Shown here: positions 14,346 to 21,175 of the stretch, in pieces
Numbering within the stretch: position 1 is the stretch's first letter
How the letters are laid out: every line of letters begins with the position of its first letter
DNA from: JAWKVD01 sp041398225
GTDB lineage: Bacteria > Pseudomonadota > Alphaproteobacteria > Caulobacterales > Hyphomonadaceae
DNA length: 22,969 nt
Assembly: GCA_041398225.1 (NCBI GenBank)
Contig: JAWKVD010000037.1
Coordinates: 1 to 22,969 of the forward strand
Reading direction: 5' to 3'
Program-made: the position numbers and the translations under genes
The notes under the pieces: model-generated
Told to the model about the DNA's origin: nothing
What the model saw: only the letters and a program-made list of their open reading frames with translations
Database searches by the model: none

Positions 14346-14477
14346 CTAGGCGATGTGGGCGTTTTGCAGCATGGCCTGCATGGCCAGCGCGGCGCCGAAC
14401 AGAACGCACACCGCCGGCACGACCCATTCCTGGGACCGGCGCAGGACAACCGCCTGATACTTGATGAGATGGCGCAT
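14346..14477 (-). CDS. 43-residue single-pass membrane microprotein
   Basis: The frame is open to 14570, but the ATG at 14477 is chosen because GAGG lies six bases upstream and the earlier region reads like low-complexity noncoding DNA. The product begins MRHLIKYQAVVLRRSQ, a positively charged N-terminus, then has one hydrophobic segment (WVVPAVCVLFGAALAMQAML, about 18-37). Positive charge before the helix predicts an N-in orientation. I do not recognise the family. Small membrane proteins of this size often bind larger membrane complexes, but nothing here shows a partner. Confidence 0.55.
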   Translation of the reverse strand: MRHLIKYQAVVLRRSQEWVVPAVCVLFGAALAMQAMLQNAHIA

Positions 14478-14604
14478 GGCGAACCTCGCGTGACCGGCGT
14501 CTCTCGCCGGTCTTGCGATCATGCCCTGAAGCCCCCCAACGGACCGTTCACCGTCCGCAGAAAATTTCATGCAAACTGGTTAAGTCTGTTTACGGTCGCA
14601 CCGG

Positions 14605-15186
14605 CTAGTGGATGAACCTCACCAGGATCACCGCGCCGACCACGGCCGCCACCAGCGCCAGCGACACCATGCCGATCCGGCGTTCGATCACCGGCGCGAG
14701 GGTCGGACCGAACGTCTTGAACAGCCACGCCACCAGGAAGAAGCGCGCGCCGCGCGTGACCGCGCAGGCCGCGATGAACGGCAGGAAGGAATACGACATC
14801 GCGCCGGACACGATGGTCACCAGCTTGAACGGAACCGGCGTGAAGCCGGCCACGAGCGTGAACCACAGCCCGTAGCGTTCATAGATCGCGCGCAGCTCCT
14901 CTTCCTTTCCGGCGTAGCCGAACAGCGAGATGATGCGCTCGCCGATCAGATCGAAGGCGAACGCGCCGATCGCGTAACCGGCGGCGGCCCCGAGCAGCGA
15001 GGCCAGCGTGCACACCAGCGCATAGCGCCAGGCCCGTTCCGGCCGCGCCAGCGCCATCGGCGCCAGCATCACGTCGGGCGGGATCGGGAAGAACGAACTC
15101 TCCGCGAAAGACACCGCGAACAGCGCGGGTTCGGCCTTCGGCCCTGCCGCGAGTTTCAGAACCCATTGATACAGACGTCTCAGCAT
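14605..15186 (-). CDS. YqaA-type DedA/VTT-superfamily membrane protein
   Basis: A 193-residue inner-membrane protein of the YqaA branch of the DedA (SNARE-associated/VTT) superfamily. Signatures include FAESSFFPIPPDVMLAPMA (about 28-46, the re-entrant-like segment with paired Pro), GAAAGYAIGAFAFD (65-78) and, later, AGFTPVPFKLVTIVSGAMS, followed by the R-x-x-R-F helix. Four to five membrane segments are evident. DedA-family proteins are implicated in lipid carrier (undecaprenyl phosphate) or phospholipid flipping and proton-dependent envelope homeostasis; for YqaA itself the substrate is not established. The start at 15186 gives the family's usual length. It is divergent from dsbB by 177 bases. 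Confidence 0.88.
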   Translation of the reverse strand: MLRRLYQWVLKLAAGPKAEPALFAVSFAESSFFPIPPDVMLAPMALARPERAWRYALVCTLASLLGAAAGYAIGAFAFDLIGERIISLFGYAGKEEELRAIYERYGLWFTLVAGFTPVPFKLVTIVSGAMSYSFLPFIAACAVTRGARFFLVAWLFKTFGPTLAPVIERRIGMVSLALVAAVVGAVILVRFIH

Positions 15187-15363
15187 GTCCGCTCGCTAGC
15201 ACGCAGCGGGCCAGCCCGCCACGGAGCCTGCTGCAGATGGAGACACCCGCCCGGCGACCGCATTCGCCTGCCGCGCACGTTAACCCTACGTAGGCCGGAT
15301 TCGTCAGGCGCGACAGTCGTTTCGTCGCATTGCCGCCCCGAAAGCTGTCTTTACCCTCGCCTC

Positions 15364-15891
15364 ATGACCCCGGCTCTGTTTGACCGCACGACCTGGCCGT
15401 TTCTGGCCCTGCTGGCTTCGGCGGCGATGCTGGCGATCGCGCACAGCTTCGAACATTTTCTCGGCCTCGCCCCGTGCCAGCTCTGCTATCTGCAGCGCCA
15501 GATCTTCTGGGTCTCCGGCGGCGTCGCCCTGATCTCCTGCTTCGTCATCTGGCGCGGCGCGCCGCCGAGCGCCCTGCTCGCCATCAACGTGATCCTCACC
15601 GGCATCTTCCTGGTCAGCGCCGGCGTCGCCGCCTACCACTCTCTGGTGGAATGGAAACTCGTTCCCGCCCCGCCCTGCGCCGCCGCCAAGATGCCGGTCA
15701 GCGGCGATCTGTGGGGCTCGCTCGGCGAACCCCAGAAAGTGCCCTCGTGCGACGTCGCGCTGTGGCGTATGTTCGGCCTCTCGATGGCCAACCTCAACGT
15801 CCTCGCTTCGCTCGCCCTCGCCGGTCTCAGCGCCATCGCCGTGAGACGCGCGCCGCGCGTCGACACCGCCAACGAGGCGCCCGCCGAATGA
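15364..15891 (+). CDS. dsbB: disulfide bond formation protein DsbB
   Basis: A 175-residue inner-membrane quinone reductase that reoxidises the periplasmic thiol oxidase DsbA and passes electrons to ubiquinone. Four membrane segments are visible (about 11-30, 44-62, 69-92 and 138-160). The first periplasmic loop ends in PCQLC (Cys38, Cys41), followed by YLQRQ, whose Arg45 is the conserved quinone-site residue. The second loop carries the Cys pair C105 and C129. The ATG at 15364 is directly before the first helix; no good ribosome site is seen. The stop overlaps the start of coq7 by ATGA, so the two are translationally coupled. Both proteins concern ubiquinone. Confidence 0.94.
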   Translation: MTPALFDRTTWPFLALLASAAMLAIAHSFEHFLGLAPCQLCYLQRQIFWVSGGVALISCFVIWRGAPPSALLAINVILTGIFLVSAGVAAYHSLVEWKLVPAPPCAAAKMPVSGDLWGSLGEPQKVPSCDVALWRMFGLSMANLNVLASLALAGLSAIAVRRAPRVDTANEAPAE

Positions 15892-16442
15892 CAGCCCACA
15901 GCCCAACAGGCGAGACCCCAAAAGAGCGCCGCGAGGAGATGCTGCGCGTCGACCATGCCGGCGAATATGGCGCGGTCGCGATCTATCGCGGACAGCTCGC
16001 CGTGTTCGGCCGCCGCCCCGGCCATGAGCGCATGGTCGAACAGCTCGAGGAGATGGAGCGGCAGGAGCAGGACCACCTCGCCGCCTTCAACCGGCTTCTT
16101 TCCTCCGGCGGCGTGCGCCCCACCCTGCTGACGCCGTTCTGGAACGCCGCCGGCTTCGCGCTCGGCGCGGCGACCGCGCTGCTCGGCGAGAAAGCCGCCC
16201 ACGCCTGCACCGAGGCGGTGGAGACGGTGATCGGCGAACACTATGGCGACCAGATCGACGAGCTGGAGAAGGCGGGCGACGCCGACCTCGCGGGCTCGCT
16301 GACGAAATTCCGCGACGACGAGATCGCGCACCGCGACCTTGCGACCGAGGAAGGCGCGGCGCAGGCGCCGGGCTATCCGCTGTTGTCGGCGGCGATCAAG
16401 CTGGGCTGCCGCATCGCCATCAAGGTCGCTGAAAAAGTCTAG
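15888..16442 (+). CDS. coq7: 5-demethoxyubiquinone hydroxylase, di-iron Coq7 family
   Basis: A 184-residue membrane-bound di-iron monooxygenase that hydroxylates demethoxyubiquinone, the penultimate ring modification in ubiquinone synthesis. All six iron ligands of the family are present: Glu26 in DHAGEYGA, Glu60 and His63 in RQEQDHL, Glu112 in CTEAVE, and Glu145 and His148 in RDDEIAHRD. The start is fixed by the ATGA overlap with dsbB. The gene ends 10 bases before copy B of the dispersed structured repeat, which lies in the same orientation and could form the 3' end of the dsbB-coq7 transcript. Confidence 0.96.
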   Translation: MTAHSPTGETPKERREEMLRVDHAGEYGAVAIYRGQLAVFGRRPGHERMVEQLEEMERQEQDHLAAFNRLLSSGGVRPTLLTPFWNAAGFALGAATALLGEKAAHACTEAVETVIGEHYGDQIDELEKAGDADLAGSLTKFRDDEIAHRDLATEEGAAQAPGYPLLSAAIKLGCRIAIKVAEKV

Positions 16443-16452
16443 AACGTTCCCC

Positions 16453-16573
16453 TCTCCAACAGGTTTGGCCGGACGAGCCGCTGGCTCTCCGGGTTTGCGT
16501 CGCTCCCCCAAGCGAGTTGGGGAGGCCGGGGCGCGTGGGGCCGCGCCGGGTAAGTTGCCAGCCCTCTCCTTTT
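16453..16573 (+). repeat. dispersed structured repeat, copy B
   Basis: It matches the reverse complement of 1-117. Bases 16519-16563 are identical to copy A. The first hairpin is CCGGA-c-GAGCC (16469-16479), loop GCT, GGCTC-TCCGG (16483-16492). The second is CTCCCCCAA (16503-16511) with TTGGGGAG (16517-16524), one extra C bulged. The paired sequences differ from those of copy A but the hairpins remain. It starts 10 bases after the coq7 stop. Confidence 0.87.
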
Positions 16574-17015
16574 GGGAGGTGGAGCTGGCGTAAGACGCGA
16601 TCGTCACGCGCCCCGCGGCCGGTTTGAGGTCCGGTGCGGCTGGCGGGTTTGGCTGGGGAACACCGGTTGCGTCTCGATAAAGTCTGAGATCGCACGGCCC
16701 ACGTCCAGCATTTGGACCCATTTCCGCATCCCGGACCCGCGTGCAGATCTCTCCGCGAGACCTGGAGCCCCGGTTTCGACACCCCGGAGCCTGTTTGCAT
16801 GAGCCGGTTTCCGCGAGCTTCCCGAGAGGTCACTCCCGGGCGTTGGTCAGGCGAAGCGTCTTGTCCACGCTCCGCCCGCTTCGCGGACCTGGTCTCAACA
16901 CGCCGGCCGGCGCCTGACATTCGATGGACTCGGAACGTCTCCCGAACCCTCCCCGCGCCAGACGCGAGAGGAAATATGCGGGTGAAACAAAGTGGGTCGG
17001 ATTAGTTTGCGACCA

Positions 17016-17190
17016 CCCCCTCCGTCTCGCTTCGCCCTTCGGGCTTGCGATCCACCTCCCCCGCCAAAGGCGGTGGAGGAAAGGCGCCGGCGTCGTTGCT
17101 GGACCGTTACGAAGCGTGCTGGGCTTTTTCCTCCACCCATCGCGAGATGGGGGGAGGTGGATCGCGGCGTAGCCGCGAGACGGAGGGGGG
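17016..17190. repeat. long imperfect inverted repeat (CCTCCCCC-type intergenic element)
   Basis: The left arm, 17016-17082, begins CCCCCTCCGTCTCGC and contains GCGATCCACCTCCCCC and GGTGGAGGAAA. The right arm, 17126-17190, is its near reverse complement (TTTCCTCCACCC ... GGGGGAGGTGGATCGC ... GAGACGGAGGGGG). About 43 bases form the loop. The arms of roughly 65 bases would form a large cruciform or RNA hairpin. Such elements are familiar between genes in alphaproteobacteria. Confidence 0.88.
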
Positions 17191-17206
17191 AGCGTTGAAG
17201 AATGGG

Positions 17207-17234
17207 TCCCGGGTCTCGCTACGCTCGCCCGGGA
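17207..17234. repeat. short palindromic repeat (TCCCGGG...CCCGGGA)
   Basis: TCCCGGG (17207-17213) and CCCGGGA (17228-17234) flank TCTCGCTACGCTCG. It has the form of the short palindromic units often scattered between genes in alphaproteobacteria; only one copy is seen in this window. Confidence 0.6.
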
Positions 17235-17388
17235 TGACAAGTGTGGGTGACGGCAATGGAAAGCGTCTCGCAGAGACGCGTCCCCATCCCCGGCCCCTCG
17301 CCTCGGGGCGTTCGTCGCTCGAAACGCCGTGCGTTTCGTTCGCTTCGCGAACCGCTTCTCACCCCAGCGGGCCGATAGCTGGTGCGGG

Positions 17389-19197
17389 CTAATCCTCGTC
17401 CATCTTGAGGGCGGCGACGAAGGCCTCCTGCGGGATCTCGACCTTGCCGAACTGGCGCATGCGCTTCTTACCGGCTTTCTGCTTGTCCAGCAGCTTGCGC
17501 TTGCGGGTGGCGTCGCCGCCATAGCATTTGGCCGTCACGTCCTTGCGCAGCGCCGAGAGCGTCTCGCGCGCGATGACCTTGCCGCCGATCGCCGCCTGGA
17601 TCGGGATTTTGAACATCTGGCGCGGGATCAGGTCTTTCAGTTTTTCGCACATCGCCCGCCCGCGCTGTTCGGCGCGTCCGCGGTGGACCAGCATGGACAG
17701 CGCATCGACCGGCTCGTCGTTGACCAGCACCGACAGCTTGACGAGATCGCCCGCGCGCTTGCCGATCATCTCGTAGTCGAACGAGGCGTACCCTTTCGAG
17801 ATCGATTTGAGACGGTCGTAGAAATCGAACACCACCTCGTTGAGCGGCAGTTCGTATTTCAGCATCGCGCGCGGCCCGGCGTAGGACAGTTCTTTCTGCA
17901 CGCCGCGCCGGTCCTGGCAGAGCTTGAGGATGCCGCCGAGATATTCGTCCGGCGTGAGGATGGTGGCCTCAATCCACGGCTCGTGGATGTCGAGGATCTG
18001 CATCACGTCGGGCATGTCGGCCGGGTTGTGCAGCTCCATCGTCGTACCGTCGCGCATGTGCAGCTCGTAGACGACGGACGGCGCGGTGGCGATCAGGTCG
18101 AGGTCGAACTCGCGGCTGAGGCGCTCCTGGATGATTTCGAGGTGGAGCAGGCCGAGGAAGCCGCACCGGAAGCCGAAGCCGAGCGCGGCCGAGGTCTCCA
18201 TCTCGTAGGAGAAGGAGGCGTCGTTGAGGCGCAGCTTGCCCATCGCCGCGCGCAGCTCCTCGAAGTCGGCGGCGTCGACCGGGAACAGGCCGCAGAACAC
18301 CACCGGCTGCACTTCGCGGAAGCCGGGAAGCGGCGCGTCGGTGGGCTTGCGCTCGTCGGTGATGGTGTCGCCGACCGAACAGTCCGCGACGGTCTTGATC
18401 GAGGCGAGGAGATAGCCGACTTCGCCCGGCCCCAGCTCGTCGACGTCGATCAGCTTGCCGGGCCGGAACACGCCCACCCGGTCCAGCTCGTAGCTGGCGC
18501 CGGTGCGCATCATCTTCACTTTCTGGCGCTTCTTGAGAACCCCGTCGACGACGCGCACAATGACCACGACGCCGAGATAGGGATCGTAATAGGCGTCGAC
18601 CAGCATCGCCTTGAGCGGCGCGTCGCGGTCGCCGGTTTTGGGCGCGGGCAGGCGGGTGACGACCGCCTCGAGCACGTCCTCGACGCCGAGGCCCGACTTG
18701 GCCGAGCACAGCACCGCATCCGAAGCGTCGAGGCCGATCACGTCCTCGATCTGCTCGCGCACCCGGTCGGGCTCGGCGGCGGGCAGGTCGATCTTGTTGA
18801 GGACCGGCACGATCTCGTGGTTCTGGTCGATGGCCTTGTAGACATTGGCCAGCGTCTGCGCCTCGACGCCCTGGGAGGCGTCGACCACCAGGAGCGAGCC
18901 CTCGCAGGCGGCGAGGCAGCGCGACACCTCATAGGCGAAGTCGACGTGGCCGGGCGTGTCCATCAGGTTGAGGACATAGGTCTCCCCGTCCCGGGCGGTG
19001 TAGTCGAGCCGCACCGTCTGGGCCTTGATGGTGATGCCGCGCTCGCGCTCGATATCCATCGAATCGAGCACCTGTTCGGTCATTTCACGCTCGGTCAGGC
19101 CGCCCGTCATCTGGATGATGCGGTCCGCCAGCGTCGACTTTCCGTGGTCGATGTGCGCGATGATGGAGAAATTTCGGATCTTGTCTCGGGGAGTCAT
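17389..19197 (-). CDS. lepA: elongation factor 4 (LepA), ribosome back-translocating GTPase
   Basis: A 602-residue translational GTPase, the normal length for LepA/EF-4, which acts on ribosomes in initiation quality and stress. The ATG at 19197 gives the classical N-terminus MTPRDKIRNFSIIAHIDHGK; an upstream in-frame ATG (19233) would add unrelated residues. G motifs: AHIDHGKS (14-21), DTPGH (80-84), NKID (134-137) and SAK (165-167). The C-terminal region carries the EF-4-specific domain with KAGKKRMRQFGKVEIPQEAF near the end. No strong ribosome site is seen. It is transcribed toward the repeat-rich region and has no operon partner in the window. Confidence 0.98.
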   Translation of the reverse strand: MTPRDKIRNFSIIAHIDHGKSTLADRIIQMTGGLTEREMTEQVLDSMDIERERGITIKAQTVRLDYTARDGETYVLNLMDTPGHVDFAYEVSRCLAACEGSLLVVDASQGVEAQTLANVYKAIDQNHEIVPVLNKIDLPAAEPDRVREQIEDVIGLDASDAVLCSAKSGLGVEDVLEAVVTRLPAPKTGDRDAPLKAMLVDAYYDPYLGVVVIVRVVDGVLKKRQKVKMMRTGASYELDRVGVFRPGKLIDVDELGPGEVGYLLASIKTVADCSVGDTITDERKPTDAPLPGFREVQPVVFCGLFPVDAADFEELRAAMGKLRLNDASFSYEMETSAALGFGFRCGFLGLLHLEIIQERLSREFDLDLIATAPSVVYELHMRDGTTMELHNPADMPDVMQILDIHEPWIEATILTPDEYLGGILKLCQDRRGVQKELSYAGPRAMLKYELPLNEVVFDFYDRLKSISKGYASFDYEMIGKRAGDLVKLSVLVNDEPVDALSMLVHRGRAEQRGRAMCEKLKDLIPRQMFKIPIQAAIGGKVIARETLSALRKDVTAKCYGGDATRKRKLLDKQKAGKKRMRQFGKVEIPQEAFVAALKMDED

Positions 19198-19468
19198 GGC
19201 CCGGGAGATACCAGCGCCTCCGCCTCCCGCCAATGGGCCGTTTTCGTGGGGCGGCGGGCCTTAACGATTCCGGCGAAAACGCCCCATTTGCGTCACGGGT
19301 CTGTCGCCGACGCAGCTCACACCACACGGGCGGCACGGGCGAACGCCCCGCGTCGCAAGGCCTGAAAGGGCGGCCGGGAGCGGCGATCCCGCCTCCGGCG
19401 CCCCGAAGGTCCGGTGAAGTCCGGTGGCGTTTGTTTGCAAGTCTTCCCATCGCTGGAGGTCGACCGCA

Positions 19469-19858
19469 GTGCCAAATCCGTCCCGCATCGTATCGCGAAA
19501 CCTGCTCGCTTCGCGGCGGTTTTACGCCGCCGCCGCCCGCCCGCTGGGCCTCACCGTGATGGACGCCGCCGAGGGCTTCATCGTCGGCCGCGCCGGTCGC
19601 GGCGTGCTGCTGCGCGTCAGCGACCGCGCCGCCGCCGACGCTCCGGGCGATTTCGAATCGCCTCCGGAGACGCGTCCGGCCCTGGTCGCCCTGGAGGCGG
19701 CCGACAGCTCCAGCGTCCGGGCCTTCTACCGTGAGGCGATCCGCCATGGCGGCGAGACGCTGGCCTACCCCTCCGTGCACGCGGCGGGCGCCGGGCGCTA
19801 CGCCGCGCGGGTGTCGGACCCGGACGGCAACTGCATCGAGTGCGTCTTGCCGGTCTAG
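19469..19858 (+). CDS. VOC-superfamily protein (glyoxalase/dioxygenase fold)
   Basis: A 129-residue small cytosolic protein of the vicinal-oxygen-chelate fold. The GTG at 19469 is preferred to the ATG at 19424 because GGAGG lies nine bases upstream and the frame then begins directly in the fold. The paired beta-alpha-beta-beta-beta modules show SRRFYAAAARPLGLTV (first) and SSSVRAFYREAIRHGGETL ... YAARVSDPDGNCIECV (second). The C-terminal Glu of the IEC motif is kept, but the N-terminal position that normally supplies a metal-binding His reads as a polar stretch (IVSRNLLAS). A classical glyoxalase I activity is therefore doubtful. Substrate unknown. It stands alone between lepA (divergent) and the M48 gene (convergent). 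Confidence 0.82.
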   Translation: MPNPSRIVSRNLLASRRFYAAAARPLGLTVMDAAEGFIVGRAGRGVLLRVSDRAAADAPGDFESPPETRPALVALEAADSSSVRAFYREAIRHGGETLAYPSVHAAGAGRYAARVSDPDGNCIECVLPV

Positions 19859-19923
19859 CGGGCCGGTTTAGGGCGGCCGGTCCAGGCCGTCGTTTCGGGG
19901 CGCCCGCTTCGGAGTGGAGCGGG

Positions 19924-21162
19924 CTATTCGTCGCCGTAGGCGTCGAAGTCCTCTTCGGACCCGTCACCGAATTCGCCGTCGTCTTCGGGCGCGCAGGCGC
20001 TCTTGAGCGCCTCCCAGGTCTTGTCGCTCAGCGCCAGCTTGGGTTCCGGCAGCTTGCCCAGCGCCGCCACCCGCGCCCGCGCCGCCTCGGCCCGCCGGGA
20101 CGGCGTGGGGTGCGTCTGCAGGAGCGCGGTGAAGGGCAGATCGTCGTCGCCCGTCTCCTCGGCGATGACGTCGAAAAACTCCGCCAGCCCGCCCGGATCG
20201 GCGCCGAGCGCGACCAGATAGTCGATCGCCAGCGCGTCGGCTTCGTCCTCGGCCTTGCGCCCGAGCCGCAGCGACTGCAATTGCGCGCCGAGGGCGACCA
20301 TCTGCTGGCCGGCGCCCGAACCGCCGCCGAGCATGAGATCGATCAGCGCCGCGCCGCCGGTCTGGCGGACGATCGCGGCCATCACATGCCGGCGCGCGAC
20401 GTGCGCGGTCTCGTGCGCCAGCACCCCGGCGAACTGGTCCGAGGTCTCCAGCATCGCCAGCAGGCGGTCGGTGACCACGATCGTGCCGCCGGGCAGGGCG
20501 AAGGCGTTGGCGAAATCGGCGTGGACGAATTCGAGGCGGGTCCGGAACCGGGCGGAGGCCGTCTGTCCCATCATGTAGGCGAGGCGTTCGGCCTCCATCT
20601 GCGCCATGCGCGGCACGCGGCACGGCTCGGTCATGATCGCGATCATGGCTCTGGAGTTCTCGCCCAGCCGCGTTTCAACGCTGACGGGCGTGAGCCGGGC
20701 GATCTGCGTCGCCAGCATGGGAACGCCGAAGAGCGCGAAGGCGACGACGCCGAAGGCGACGCCGACGAGGGACGCCACGCCGATAATCGGTCCGGCCGAG
20801 ATCTTCTTCCGCAGCAGGTCCGGCGCGAGCGCGCGCAGCGCGTCGGCTTCCTCGGGCGCGAGGCTGAGGCGCTGCATGGCGCCCTTGCGCTGGAGCTGCG
20901 CCGCGCCGGTGCGGCGGAGGTCGGCGAGCACGATGTCGCGGAAGGGCCAGACCGCGCTCGCCTCGTCGCCGGCGATGTGCAGCTTGCGGCCTTCGCCGCT
21001 CCCCTCGACGGAAAGGCGGACGCGATGCCGGCGCGCCGTTCGGCCGTCGCTGAAGGCGCCGGTCAGCAGGCTTCCGTCGTCGTGCGAGCCGCCCTCATGC
21101 GCGCCGCTTTCGTGCGCGCCGTCGTCTTGCGAACCGGTCGGGTCGTCGATCGATGCCGTCAT
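19924..21162 (-). CDS. membrane-anchored M48-family zinc metallopeptidase
   Basis: A 412-residue peptidase. The zinc motif HETAHVARRH (His250, Glu251, His254) and the downstream third ligand Glu305 in AEDEADALA identify family M48. One membrane segment (about 122-150) places the catalytic domain outside the cytoplasm, as in the BepA/LoiP-type envelope proteases rather than multi-pass HtpX. ALPGGTIVVTDRLL (222-235) is the usual family strand before the catalytic helix. The N-terminus has a His/Asp/Gly-rich repeat (11-31: GSQDDGAHESGAHEGGSHDD and on), and the C-terminus an acidic tail. It starts 13 bases after the DUF898 gene stop, so the two are one operon; such pairing suggests quality control linked to that membrane protein. 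Confidence 0.93.
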   Translation of the reverse strand: MTASIDDPTGSQDDGAHESGAHEGGSHDDGSLLTGAFSDGRTARRHRVRLSVEGSGEGRKLHIAGDEASAVWPFRDIVLADLRRTGAAQLQRKGAMQRLSLAPEEADALRALAPDLLRKKISAGPIIGVASLVGVAFGVVAFALFGVPMLATQIARLTPVSVETRLGENSRAMIAIMTEPCRVPRMAQMEAERLAYMMGQTASARFRTRLEFVHADFANAFALPGGTIVVTDRLLAMLETSDQFAGVLAHETAHVARRHVMAAIVRQTGGAALIDLMLGGGSGAGQQMVALGAQLQSLRLGRKAEDEADALAIDYLVALGADPGGLAEFFDVIAEETGDDDLPFTALLQTHPTPSRRAEAARARVAALGKLPEPKLALSDKTWEALKSACAPEDDGEFGDGSEEDFDAYGDE

Positions 21163-21175
21163 TCGTTCGCCCTCC

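Larger units (their letters stand above)
16443..17388. other. 946-base noncoding region rich in repeats
   Basis: No frame here shows a recognisable protein or a ribosome site joined to a plausible start; the open frames are Arg/Pro-rich products of GC bias. Contents from left to right are copy B of the dispersed repeat (16453-16573), an unassigned stretch (about 16574-17015) with several short palindromes, a long imperfect inverted repeat (17016-17190), a short palindrome (17207-17234), and further GC-rich repeat-like sequence to the lepA stop. It separates two units that converge here (coq7 on plus, lepA on minus). Confidence 0.75.

Noticed and set aside
16420..16920. A 166-codon minus-strand frame across the repeat region
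   Set aside because: It translates copy B of the repeat and has no ribosome site or family resemblance.
16712..17005. 97-codon plus-strand frame in the noncoding region
   Set aside because: Pro/Arg/Ser-rich composition typical of random GC-rich frames, with no ribosome site.
17329..19365. A 678-codon plus-strand frame opposite lepA
   Set aside because: It mirrors the lepA codons on the other strand, is His/Arg/Val-rich without domain motifs, and lepA is unmistakable.
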